Shown one piece after another: positions 45,515-61,119 of a DNA stretch of 64,000 nt. Positions within the stretch are counted from its first letter, which is position 1. The number at the start of each line of letters is the position of its first letter. Source of the stretch: Corylus avellana (lineage: Eukaryota; Streptophyta; Magnoliopsida; Fagales; Betulaceae); NCBI RefSeq assembly GCF_901000735.1, contig NC_081541.1, positions 33,188,060-33,252,059 of the forward strand. The letters are read 5' to 3'. The position numbers and the translations under genes are program-made. A model generated the notes under the pieces. That model had not been told where the DNA came from, did no database searches, and saw only the letters and a list, made by a program, of their open reading frames with translations.

Positions 45515-46069
45515 GTGTAATACCCTATCAAATCGTGAGACTTTTTTTGAAAGTAGCTGAAAGCTTAGGGGTTAAGTATATTTAACTTTTTTTTTTGGTT
45601 ATATATAAGTGAACTCAAACCTTTCATCTTAAGTTTTCTCCCTAACATAATCCATGTCTACAAGTCAATGAAATTTAATTGCCAAAGGACATGTCGAAGT
45701 CAACTAACTCAAGAGTCAAGCCTTCATAGCTGCATCAAGAAACTAAACCCTAGACTAGTCCCAAACCTAGCCATATGTTACTTTGATAGCAAGGAATAGA
45801 TTTCATTTTGTGGCATTGCTTCGTAAATAAGATTTTATATTGAAATTAAGATGATGCCCATCAATTTACGAAACCTAATTTGACAAACAGATTATTGAGA
45901 TGAGCACAAGTTGAGGGGAAATATCACCCTTAACCCATCTTATCTATTAAATCTCAACCACTGAGGTGTTAGGTACTCTAGTTTGACTTTACATGCACTT
46001 CACACTTCAAAGAAAAAGAAAAAAGACATTGGATGATTGTCTTTAACACCAAGTAAAAGGGTTATGTTG
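45515..46069. other. Intergenic DNA, no gene seen
   Basis: AT-rich single-copy-looking sequence up to the start of the duplicated subtilase block at 46070. Confidence 0.5.
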
Positions 46070-46578
46070 ATAATCATAGATCTGCTTATGATTTAATTTA
46101 TAATAGGGATTAATTATAAACCATCTCTTCTGGCTCTACGTTATAGTATTAATTAAATGATTCAATTCTCCATTTCGTATGAGTTTAAACTTATAAGTAG
46201 TGATTTAATATGATATTAATTATTAGAAGCGAGAGGAAAGACTTGAAGACTAGCGTTTAGAGCTCTTACTTGAAAGAAGTTCTCTCTGTTTTTTGGTTGT
46301 TGTTCTCTGGCTTATCAATCATTTTAAGTTCAAACTATGTCTTTGTAATTCACATTCTATTTAAAAATCAAATATTTCATTTGTTGGACTACATGTGAAG
46401 AGAATGTTAGAATATTACTTAAATAATTAAATTCAATATTTCCTATCAACTTAAACTTTTAGAATAAATAAATAGTGATTCACTACGTTATATCTTAGAG
46501 GCGTTCATATAGAAACTAGTGAAAGCTCTCAACATTCTTGAAAACTTCAAGGCAGTCAATTAGAAAGGCCTTCTTTTA

Positions 46579-46812
46579 TTGGATATTATCAAATATGTAA
46601 TGAGAGGCTTCCAAAAATTTGAAACTCATTTTGGAAGAAGCCATGGCTGTGATCAATCATCCTCACATGGGAACATCCTGTTTCTACAAGCTAACAAATT
46701 CAATAGTAAAGTCATTTGGTTAGTATCCCATTTGCAATCATGTCTTTCTAATGATTTCTTCATTGAAGTCAACAGCATTGGAAGCAAACTCATTTGGCCA
46801 AGTGCTGAGTAG
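46579..46812 (+). other. Unidentified 77-codon open frame, also at 55742-55975
   Basis: The frame lies about 250 bp beyond the subtilase stop and is identical in both blocks. The minus strand is also open there for about 60 codons. No family is recognised. Probably intergenic sequence. Confidence 0.15.
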
Positions 46813-47067
46813 CATCATAGTTTTTTCTGACAGTAATTTAATCATTTATTGTACTAGTTTGCGAGATAGTGAAGACTTTTGATCCTTTTTACCTGGTGTA
46901 ACATCATTTTTGAAGGTAAATTTCTTCCTCTTAATGATTCACAAATGGCTATGTATTGTGAAGTGAATTCAACCAACTGGACTATCAGGAGTGAAGCAAC
47001 AGATGATTAATAAAAGAAGAAATTTATTGATGCAAAGGGATATATATTACTGTTGGTGGCAACAGAA

Positions 47068-48513
47068 TTATGTTTCTGCATAAAAGTTATCAATGACAGT
47101 TCGAACTATCAATGGTATTCTCACTACATGGAAACCATCTTCCCAAAACAGATTACCAAATGAGTATCTTCCTTGAACCCTTAGCTGGGAATGGAAAGTT
47201 ACCTTGAATTTCAGCTTCCTTATTGAAGAATTAAACAACAAATTTGGTGGCTCAACTATCACTTTAGTTCCAGCCGGGGCTTGAACAGAAGCAGTGTAAA
47301 TAGAATTAACTGGACCAACATTTGTAACCGTTCTTGACACAGTTAAGTTCTCCTTCAGCTCAGCAATGGTAATAGAAGGCAGATTAAGATTTGCAAGGAA
47401 TTTGGCCGACTTGCGACAATGTACGTGTGACCTAGCCAACGAGCTAATGGCGGAATTATTGTAGCCCATGGAACAAAGAAAACGGATGTAATCTGAGAAC
47501 CCCATGTCATATATGAGTCCAGGAGCCAAGGCTTTGTTTGGTTCAACATGACCACCTCCAAAGTCAAATGGGTCAGCCTGCTTATGGGGAGCTCCCTCAG
47601 CCACTGTAGATTGACCATATTCATCTTTCAAAGAAGCTATACAAAAGAAGAGACAGAGAATCAGTTGTGCACATTAATTTTATGATGAAAAACAAAAAGG
47701 CCAGTAAATTTCTTTTGTCAACCTGTAGTGACCAGCGCAGACTTTATTGCAGCAGGGCTCCATGTTGGATGGATAGCTTTAAGAAGAGCCACAATGCCAG
47801 ATACATGGGGACAAGACATGGAAGTTCCCGAATCAATATTGAATTCAAGGGGTTGAGAGAGGGAAGAAGCAGGGGACCAGGATGCCAAAATATTAACACC
47901 AGGAGCAGCAATATCAGGCTGCAACCACATTCAAATACATCAACTGCAACAATCAAAGAAGTAATTATTTTGTAAAATAGTCAGTACCTTCAATACAGAT
48001 GGAGATAAGGAACTGGGTCCTCTAGAGGAGAAAAATGCCACTTCTGGGGAAATCTGTTGTCCCACATCTGTTTTTGTTGGGCTAAACTTGGCCACAGGAT
48101 TTCTGTTGAATTTTCAAATGAAGTCTGCTTGTTATAACCCTTTAGAGAGATAAAAACTGAGGTAATAGCAATTGGACTCTCTTATAAAGATTTATCTGTT
48201 TACAGAATCCCAACCTTGGAAGCAGAAATATACAGAAAGAAAGGGTCACCCAACATGCCTAGGATAGATTTACCTGGTCATCTCCATGTACATGAGCAGA
48301 GATGTCCCGACCGCAAAGTCCACTTGGACACCAGGGATATTCCAGGGTAAAGTAACCTCCTTTGTGGGAAACTGGGCAAAGATGAGACCAGCACCATGAG
48401 CATGCAATACAGTTGTTGCAGCAACAGAAGCTGACCTCTGTGAACGAGATTGGAAACAAAGAACTACTTTTCCTCTTGCTAAAGTGGCATTTAGGGTTCC
48501 TGAATCACAACTC
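47068..48513 (-). CDS. Subtilisin-like serine protease, 3' exons only (block C1)
   Basis: Four exons, 48513-48274, 48102-47988, 47918-47723 and 47636-47068, equal the last four exons of the complete gene at 56231-61119. They include the catalytic Ser motif [12 protein letters not shown] and the C-terminal fibronectin-III-like part. The intron upstream of 48513 runs into the gap at 48559, and no earlier exons follow on the other side. Coding sequence is intact as far as it goes. Because it is almost identical to the complete copy and ends at a gap, it is more likely a redundant contig end than a second gene. Confidence 0.85.
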
Positions 48514-48558
48514 CTATTAAAAGTAACCACTATTAATATATGAATTCTCTAATTCAGA

Positions 48559-48658
48559 NNNNNNNNNNNNNNNNNNNNNNNNNNNNNNNNNNNNNNNNNN
48601 NNNNNNNNNNNNNNNNNNNNNNNNNNNNNNNNNNNNNNNNNNNNNNNNNNNNNNNNNN
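48559..48658. other. Assembly gap, 100 N
   Basis: Placeholder gap that truncates the subtilase copy of block C1. Confidence 0.99.
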
Positions 48659-48718
48659 TTTTTTTTTTTTTGAGTTTTTAGTGATTCATAAGACTTGAAT
48701 TTGTATCATAAATTCATA

Positions 48719-48790
48719 AACAGAGAAGAGAGAAGAGAGAGAAACGTTGAGGGAGGGAGAGAAGAGAGAAGAGAGAAGAGAGAGAAAATA
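48719..48790. repeat. GAGAAGA purine microsatellite
   Basis: Repeated agagaagagagaag units immediately after the gap. Confidence 0.85.
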
Positions 48791-49079
48791 ATATGGAAAT
48801 AATATTATATTGAATAATCTAGTGTGCTACAATAAATAGTAATATAAAACTATTCACTATTCATCGTAGCAGTTAAGGTATAATAGATAATATGAAATTA
48901 TTTTGTTGAAGCAAGAAAAATGACAAAAATAGTTAAATATAGCTAATATCTCTATTTTAACTACACTGCTGGAGATGCTCTTAGGATGGAAATTAGTGTT
49001 CTCATGGTGGGGTCGAATTGCATAAACACCGTAAAGTTTAACCATAACTTGAAAATTGTCAAACTTTCCAATCATAACT

Positions 49080-49245
49080 TTTTAATTTTGTATTGAATTC
49101 GTGAATCATGTCAAAAATTGTCAGTTGTTATGTCACGTATCAGGTTCGAGTCATGTTGATGCATTGATATAAGATTATATAAGTTAATCCTAACTCGATC
49201 CATTTAGTTAAACGAATCAAACTTTTCAACGTTAACCACTTACAC
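49080..49245. repeat. Third copy of the dispersed repeat seen at 1290-1935
   Basis: Shares ttttgtattgaattcgtg, ataagattatataagttaat and agttaaacgaatcaaac with the copies at the left end of the window. Confidence 0.5.
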
Positions 49246-49620
49246 CATTACGTGGGCTTTCTTTTCATTCACTCATTTTTTTCCTTTTTTCTTTTTTCAT
49301 CTCTTTGCGAAAGAATCATAAGGACAAAAATTAGCTACAAGCACCGAAAGAGCTATGCCAAATTTAGTAATACGGATTGTATATTTAGCACCAAACCATT
49401 TTCAATAACCCTAACACTAGAAAGTTCCGGTGGCGGATCTAAGAATTCGTATTAAGAGGGGTGAGAGAATGAGGAGTAGGGGTTATAGTCAAGAAAACTA
49501 AAAAAATTACCCTTAGAAAAAATAATTTTCAAAATTTTTTGGAGGAGCCACTGCTAAAAACCCTATATCTATCTCACTTTTATTTTATTCTATTGACGTA
49601 GCAATGCTAATTAATATTTA

Positions 49621-49725
49621 TTTTTTTAAGCATGGTATCTCACAAGGCTCATAACATTGAGGTCATATGTTCAAATCCCGTCTTTGAAACATTGGCTCAT
49701 TAATAAAATGAAATAAAAGTATAGT
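49621..49725 (+). mobile_element. Possible tRNA-derived SINE
   Basis: A-box-like agcatggtatctcacaagg and B-box-like ggtcatatgttcaaatcc lie about 30 bp apart, followed by an A-rich end (ataaaatgaaataaaa). It differs from the SINE family in segments A and B. No target duplication was fixed. Confidence 0.4.
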
Positions 49726-49928
49726 TCCAGCAATTAACCATATTAATAGTCTATCGGTCATGACTCATAAGGCAAAGCATTGTTATATCTTAAAACAGTT
49801 TTTTTTATTGAAAGAATTATAAATACCGCATACTCTTGAAGAATCTATTGAAGAAAATTGTTGCAGAAGTGGGAAAGCAATTATGTAGATCGAGAAATGG
49901 AAAATCTAGATTTTGGCAAAAAAGAAAT

Positions 49929-50000
49929 TCCGTTGCCGGGACTTGAACCCGGGTCTCTCGGGTGAGAGCCGAGTATCCTGACCAACTAGACTACAACGGA
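49929..50000 (-). tRNA. tRNA-Glu, anticodon CTC
   Basis: A 72-nt cloverleaf on the minus strand. The acceptor stem tccgttg pairs with caacgga. The D-arm is gtctagttggtcaggat, and the anticodon arm ctcggctctcacccgag has anticodon CTC. The T-arm is cccgggttcaagtcccgg. All invariant Pol III promoter boxes are intact, so it should be functional. It resembles standard plant nuclear tRNA-Glu genes. Confidence 0.96.
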
Positions 50001-50924
50001 AGTTGGTTGGTTGTGTAAGCATAATATTTATATTCTATTTTATGTATCTCTCATCTACCGTCACATCTTTGCCTCGATGAAATTGTGAAAACTTCATCAT
50101 AGGGCTGGAACCAGTTACTTTCGTTTTAAAACCTCTAAGATAATTTGGAAAGGATTTCATATGGATCAACCTATAAAAGTATATTCCTCTTCAATTAAAC
50201 ATAAAAGGCGAGAGTTTTGCTTTGCCAAATGTTACTTATTTCAGTGCAATACAAGGAATCTCTTGCCAAGCCTCCCAAGTTTTCGAGCCAGGCTAATTAA
50301 TTAGTACCCTTAAGCTTAGTTATCTTGATAATCAGCAACATAATGCTGCATTCATGTCACGCCTTTTTATAGGGCATTTTAAGCATATAGTTTTTAGAAT
50401 CGAGATTGAATGCAATTAATTAGCTATTTGTATTGTATGCACAAATGCACAATTGATGTGAGAGAGTAGTTGAGTCTCGCAACTATTTAGATAGATAGAT
50501 CCCAAACCTCATGTTACTCAAACACCTGTTTAGGTAGATAGTAGATAGACTTGCCTTCTCACATTAAGTGCATGCACTATCATGAACAACCAAAGTCACC
50601 TTATCCAAATCCTAGTTAATCCTAATTTTCATGTGTATCTTAGCCATCAAAATTTTGGTTTATGTGACAGCTAAAATGGATCCAAATTTGAAGCCAACAA
50701 CATCATGAGTTTGGGATATGTGCTTTGTGCATGAAATCAGTTCAAGCCCAAAAGGTTAGAGTGTATGTTTTGAAATTTGAATGATTAAATTTGTGGGTCA
50801 CTTCACCATTTACATGAGACGCAACTTTTTCAAGAGTTGTCTCTATCCCTTACTCTATCTCATAAGAAGAGAAATAACAATTTTATAGTCTAGTAATACG
50901 AGCAGTAAATATAAGAGAGCGGTT
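50001..50924. other. Intergenic DNA, no gene seen
   Basis: Ordinary AT-rich sequence between the tRNA gene and the hAT element. Confidence 0.5.
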
Positions 50925-50932
50925 ATGAAACT

Positions 50933-51693
50933 AGGGGTGAAATTTAAAACTGCCTAACCGCAACTGCTAACCGCTATAACCGTTAACCACTAACCGCCTA
51001 GGCAGTTGCGATTAGCGATTAATGAGTTTTGAAAATCCGCTAACTGGTAACCGCTTTTTTTTTAATATATATATATATAGCATGGTGGTAATTATGCCCC
51101 TCTTTCACCCAAGATTCCCGGTTTCGATTCCCCAAACCTTGACTTTTGTTTAGGTTTTATATTTTTATTATATATATATTATAGAAGTGCAAGAAATGGG
51201 TGTTTTTGGTTAATTGAATTTTTATGAATTTTTTTTAGGTTGATTGAAATGGGCTTCAAGTTCAACCATGTTGATTTTTTTGGTTGTTTGTGAGTTTATG
51301 AACTTGTTTGTGTTTTATTTTATTTCTATGTTGTGTATAAGACTACAAGTGAAGTGATAATTTTGTTGTAATTTTATTTGTATATTATATGATGTGTAGA
51401 TTTGTAGAAGGTGGCCAACAAGATTTTGGTATATAGCAATTTTTAATGCTAAAATGGCCATGAAAAAAAAAAAAAAAAACGTTTAAAGTGAGCAAAAAAA
51501 ATGTTTAAAGTGAACCCAAAACCGGCCCAAAACCGGTCCAAAACCAGCCCAAAATCTGTAAAAAAAAAAAAAAAAAAAAAAGCCCAAAAAAGCGGTTATC
51601 TCAAAGCGGTTAGTAAAAATTATTAACCGCCTAGGTGGTTGCGGTTAGCGGTTTTAGCCACTAATCGTTAACCGCAACCGCTATTTCACCCCT
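50933..51693. mobile_element. Non-autonomous hAT element (761 bp) with perfect 8-bp target duplication
   Basis: The ends aggggtgaaat and atttcacccct are inverted repeats. They are flanked by atgaaact on both sides (50925-50932 and 51694-51701), the 8-bp duplication typical of hAT. Both subterminal zones (50950-51055 and 51590-51680) are packed with aaccgc/gcggtt motifs, the usual transposase-binding layout. Inside, 51079-51137 looks like a decayed tRNA-Glu piece. No transposase is encoded. Confidence 0.9.
51079..51137 (+). pseudogene. tRNA-Glu-like remnant inside the hAT element
   Basis: The phrases tagcatggtggtaattatg, ctctttcaccca and cccggtttcgattcccc resemble the D-arm, anticodon arm (TTC) and T-arm of tRNA-Glu. 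The acceptor stem is absent. It could be a SINE head or chance capture. Confidence 0.45.
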
Positions 51694-51779
51694 ATGAAAC
51701 TCACCTATTAGAATAGGTTTCAAGTAGTCAATCTTTGCTTGGATAGGTAGACTCCATACGATCTCTTTTATATTTAGTG

Positions 51780-51985
51780 TTGGAATTACTAATAATTAAG
51801 AATTACTAAAATTTTGAATCCAAATAAAAGTTGGTTGCAGCCACTTATAATCTGTTAAACTCTCTTTTAATATGTGAGGCTCAACACGTGGAATATTTAG
51901 TTTAAATGGGGGTGAATTGACGGAGTCAAAGTTTGATTTCAAAACCTTTGATTCTGATACCATATTAAATTACCAATTATTCTAA
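51780..51985. repeat. Dispersed repeat with 'ctgataccatattaaattacc' phrase
   Basis: Contains gtgaggctcaacacgtggaat and a segment whose reverse complement (taatatggtatcagaatc) looks like a Met-tRNA primer-binding site. Related copies lie at 60360-60560 (in the subtilase intron) and, more loosely, at 46140-46210. This is a common plant repeat type, possibly a TRIM or LTR remnant. Confidence 0.45.
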
Positions 51986-52351
51986 AAATTTAAACTAATA
52001 AAAAAAAAAAATTAATCATTAGTTTAACATAGTCAGACTCTCACTTCCCCTTCAATGACCCTCGTAGGCTTGTAGTTGGAACCGCAAGTTGGAAATGTAA
52101 CCACAGCCACAGGTCCACAAGTATACTGTAGAATGAAGTCATGTTACTTTTTCGGCTTTTCCTCACCACCCATCTCCAGTATGGGCCCAATCAGTTTAGC
52201 AGCTAAAGTGGCCCACAGAGGCCTAGACGAAAGTGTTTCTATCCCACTATAATACTATGAAAAATGTTTTTTTTTTTTTCTTTTTTTTTGGCATTCTAAC
52301 ATTTATTTTGCATCTATTTTCATTGAGTTGGCATGTTCTATCTATCTATCA

Positions 52352-52383
<32 letters not shown>
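52352..52383. repeat. ATT trinucleotide microsatellite
   Basis: About ten consecutive att units. Confidence 0.92.
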
Positions 52384-52660
52384 TTGTCATTTTTAATTAA
52401 GATTAAATAAAGCATACTAACTTAACAAAAATGTACGTAAGATTGATGTCATAATACAAAGAAGCATTTCTCTAATACTATTCCTATAAAGAACTGGTTT
52501 TGCTTTCATTAGTTTTAGATGATTTGTGACCTACCAACAAATCAAAGGACACGAATTCAACATACTCTAATAAGTGACAAGTATCATTTAATATTTTTAG
52601 GTTTTTAAAAAATTAATGTTTGGGTTCATAGATTAATAAAATGGCAATAAATGACTCTTA

Positions 52661-52662
<2 letters not shown>

Positions 52663-52697
<35 letters not shown>
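52663..52697. repeat. AT dinucleotide microsatellite
   Basis: About 17 consecutive AT units. Confidence 0.92.
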
Positions 52698-52699
<2 letters not shown>

Positions 52700-53906
52700 A
52701 TAACACTTACACTTATTAGAGTAGGCCGAAGGAAATTTCCTTCAAATCAATTTGAAGCAAATTTCTACCCCAAATGAAATATTGAACTAAAAATATGAGT
52801 AAATTATAGTCACGTCATTGAAGTAATGACAAACGTAACGACTAACGACCCAAAAGTGAATTTAATTATGAGCATGGCATGAGCATGAAGAGAGATCTCA
52901 TGAGACCAATTAATAGGCTTGGTGGCAAACAGAGGCGGTAGCTGCCTCTTAGTGCCACTTAAATTGGGTAGCCTGGTAGGTAACAAGCATGATGAATGTT
53001 CAGCCACTTCCATAAGAGTCCTCCACCAAAAATCTTGCATAGCTTTGAGTAGGTGTAATATCTTTCTCAACCCTTTGGTTGTAAATTTTTTTTTTTTTTT
53101 TTTCTTGGGAAATAGTACAGAAACACCACAACAAACCAACACAGAAAAGAAAAAAACCAAAAACAAAAGAAAAAGACAACACAAAGAAAGTGATAGCATT
53201 ATATGGAGGGTTTGGGGTCATTAATAGGAACAACAATGATAGGGAGGAATGAAAAGATAGAAATGCTTTCATTTTCGCCTGTAAAAGCGGTTTGTCTAGT
53301 GAGATTATGTGCATACCAGTTTATGCTATACTAAATTGAGTAAATTTTATGAACTGACATTTTTGTTTGGAGAAATTTCACTTTAAACCTCTGAATTACA
53401 GCGTGTTTTGAAAAGATCACCATAAATTTAAAAAACTCTCAATTTAACTATCTGAACTTTTAATTTGAGTCAATTGACCCCATCTGTCAAATTTAGCCAT
53501 TAAATTATAATGGTAATGCCTAAAAAAACCAAAATACCTTTGTAATTTTTTTTTTTTAAAAAAAAAGATTTAATTTGAAATTAAGGGTAAATTTGAAATT
53601 TTATAAAAAAATCAGGAATAAAAAAGTCATTGTATCACTTGTAATGTTTAAAATCTTACGGAGGGGGGTCAATTGATTGAAATTGAAAGTTCAGGGGTGT
53701 AAATTAAGAGTTTTTTATTTTGATGGGGTCTTCTCAAAACGAGCGGTAATTTAGAAGTTTAAAGTGAAGCTTCCATTTTTGTTTAAATCTTAGAACATGA
53801 TGGAAGGGAAGAAACAAAAGATTTTTGACATGTAGAAATAAGCTTTTTCTCATTATCCTTGTAGAAAAAGTGACAACAAGATTTTGTGACTCCAAAATCC
53901 TATAAC
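52698..53906. other. Intergenic DNA downstream of the GH9 gene
   Basis: The frames at 52810-53314 on both strands overlap a long T run and are not supported. The stretch 53390-53770 carries inverted phrases around gaccccatctgtcaaattta and ggggtcaattgattga and may be a MITE. Confidence 0.4.
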
Positions 53907-54662
53907 TCAAGAATCAAGCAGATTACTAAATAAGAACAGAAAAGGAAAAGAAAAGAGAAGCAGACCACTTAAATAAGCCTCTTCCCTCTTTGCTTTGCTG
54001 AGAGGCATCTTTTCCCTATTCTCAAATGATGAGTCATGAATTTGTGTATTTGTGTCAACTAGGGTTGGGTTAGCAACAAGGTATGCTAGTACCCCGACTA
54101 ACGGTGCATTAATGTAGGTCGTTGGCTCTGATTTCTTATAATCAACTCGATTGTCGTCGTAGATGTCGTCTTCCCCCGGTCCTCCCACCACGGCCCCAAC
54201 GAGGATATTAGGGTTAGGATTTGTTGAATTGAAGTAGATAGAACCCTCCTTGCACCCAATGAATTGAGGATGGTCTTTGATGGACGGCATCGACGAGCTG
54301 CGATGGTGAATACATTGTGGGTAGTAATCACTATACCCGACCATATACGATATACCCTTAGGGTTATCGCCTAGAATGTAATCAACTTGGCGTTTAGCGA
54401 GCTGGCGAAGTGTGGTTGGACTTACATATATGTTCCCACAGTTGATAGCTTGAGACGTTCGAGTTAGGTAGTTGGCATAGACTAGTGAAAGGAATGCAAT
54501 TGATGTTGCATGCTGCAAGTTGCTGCCTCCGGGCTTGTATATGAGTCCGCCGTTTGTGTACTCTATGTGCGAGGCTGATGATTCGGGTATCAGCGCGCAC
54601 ATGAAGTTGTCAGCCGATGCTTTGTACGATTGGAGGGAGTACACATTTCCTTCTAGGACTTC
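53907..54662 (-). CDS. Glycoside hydrolase family 9 endoglucanase, last exon
   Basis: A single exon of 251 codons plus stop, opening after the acceptor ggtgtttgtag/gaagtcc at 54662. It starts [19 protein letters not shown] and carries both GH9 signatures. The first is HHRSSSMPS. The second is [19 protein letters not shown], with the catalytic Asp and Glu. The family cuts beta-1,4-glucan in cell walls or at the plasma membrane. After [12 protein letters not shown], where many plant GH9 proteins end, this one continues about 50 residues to a hydrophobic tail ([16 protein letters not shown]). That is unusual and could be a membrane or GPI-type signal. The upstream intron reaches the gap at 55132, beyond which lies the subtilase locus, so the 5' exons are missing from the window. 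Confidence 0.9.
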   Translation of the reverse strand, partial: EVLEGNVYSLQSYKASADNFMCALIPESSASHIEYTNGGLIYKPGGSNLQHATSIAFLSLVYANYLTRTSQAINCGNIYVSPTTLRQLAKRQVDYILGDNPKGISYMVGYSDYYPQCIHHRSSSMPSIKDHPQFIGCKEGSIYFNSTNPNPNILVGAVVGGPGEDDIYDDNRVDYKKSEPTTYINAPLVGVLAYLVANPTLVDTNTQIHDSSFENREKMPLSKAKREEAYLSGLLLFSFPFLFLFSNLLDS

Positions 54663-55095
54663 CTACAAACACCATCCAGTCAATATAAATGTCGATGCAA
54701 CCTATGATTTTAAACAAAATTGTGAAAAGTATATCGATTGATACTACACTTTACAAAAGCTTTAAGTTAAAAATGTAAAAATTTTGTTTTTTTGCTTTTT
54801 TTTTTTTTTTAAAAAAAATCATAGACAATAAGATGTGTTTTTATAAACTTGTTATTTTAAAAGTTAAACTACGGTTTTAAAAGTCAAATCGCGATTTTAT
54901 TAAACGTTTAATTACATTTTTAAAAAGCCCACATTTTCAAATCACAAATCCAAACGGACATTTAATAAACTAATTAGTCAATTAAATGAAGCTTTTAACA
55001 TATCATCAAAGTAAAAGTCATGCATGTGTAAGAAATCGACTTTACAGTGTTCTATTTTCTTGAGTTTTTTAGACAATTAACCATCTTTTAACTTA

Positions 55096-55131
55096 GAGCA
55101 TGTTTGAGATTGTATTTGAGAAATAGAGCTT
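55096..55131 (-). mobile_element. Truncated Tourist-like MITE at the gap edge
   Basis: After a TTA (55093-55095) the sequence gagcatgtttgagattgtat and onward matches one end of the complete MITE at 45275-45511. The rest is lost in the gap. Confidence 0.7.
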
Positions 55132-55231
55132 NNNNNNNNNNNNNNNNNNNNNNNNNNNNNNNNNNNNNNNNNNNNNNNNNNNNNNNNNNNNNNNNNNNNN
55201 NNNNNNNNNNNNNNNNNNNNNNNNNNNNNNN
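55132..55231. other. Assembly gap, 100 N
   Basis: Separates the GH9 contig from the contig with the complete subtilase gene. Confidence 0.99.
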
Positions 55232-56230
55232 ATAATCATAGATCTGCTTATGATTTAATTTATAATAGGGATTAATTATAAACCATCTCTTCTGGCTCTA
55301 CGTTATAGTATTAATTAAATGATTGAATTCTCCATTTCGTATGAGTTTAAACTTATAAGTAGTGATTTAATATGATATTAATTATTAGAAGCGAGAGGGA
55401 AGACTTGAAGACTAGCGTTTAGAGCTCTTACTTGAAAGAAGTTCTCTCTGTTTTTTTTGTTGTTGTTCTCTGGCTTATCAATCATTTTAAGTTCAAACTA
55501 TGTCTTTGTAATTCACATTCTATTTAAAAATCAAATATTTCATTTGTTGGACTACATGTGAAGAGAGTGTTAGAATATTACTTAAATAATTAAATTCAAT
55601 ATTTCCTATCAACTTAAACTTTTAGACTAAATAAATAGTGATTTACTACGTTATATCTTAGAAGCGGTCATATAGAAACTAGTGAAAGCTCTCAACATTC
55701 TTGAAAACTTCAAGGCAGTCAATTAGAAAGGCCTTCTTTTATTGGATATTATCAAATATGTAATGAGAGGCTTCCAAAAATTTGAAACTCATTTTGGAAG
55801 AAGCCATGGCTGTGATCAATCATCCTCACATGGGAACATCCTGTTTCTACAAGCTAACAAATTCAATAGTAAAGTCATTTGGTTAGTATCCCATTTGCAA
55901 TCATGTCTTTCTAATGATTTCTTCATTGAAGTCAACAGCATTGGAAGCAAACTCATTTGGCCAAGTGCTGAGTAGCATCATAGTTTTTTCTGACAGTAAT
56001 TTAATCATTTATTGTACTAGTTTGCGAGATAGTGAAGACTTTTGATCCTTTTTACCTGGTGTAACATCATTTTTGAAGGTAAATTTCTTCCTCTTAATGA
56101 TTCACAAATGGCTATGTATTGTGAAGTGAATTCAACCAACTGGACTATCAGGAGTGAAGCAACAGATGATTAATAAAAGAAGAAATTTATTGATGCAAAG
56201 GGATATATATTACTGTTGGTGGCAACAGAA

Positions 56231-61119
<4,889 letters not shown>

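Larger units (their letters stand above)
46070..48558. repeat. Block C1: near-identical copy of 55232-57721, ends at an N gap
   Basis: 2489 bp that match 55232-57721 with only a handful of differences (for example ggttgttg against ttgttgttg near 46325, and cagcgcag against cagtgcag near 47738). Its right edge is the first base of the gap at 48559. The left edge of its partner is the last base of the gap at 55231. Confidence 0.95.

Noticed and set aside
52810..53314. Overlapping 100-129-codon frames on both strands
   Set aside because: Frames pass through a long T/A run giving poly-Phe or poly-Lys, with no conserved domain and no splice support.
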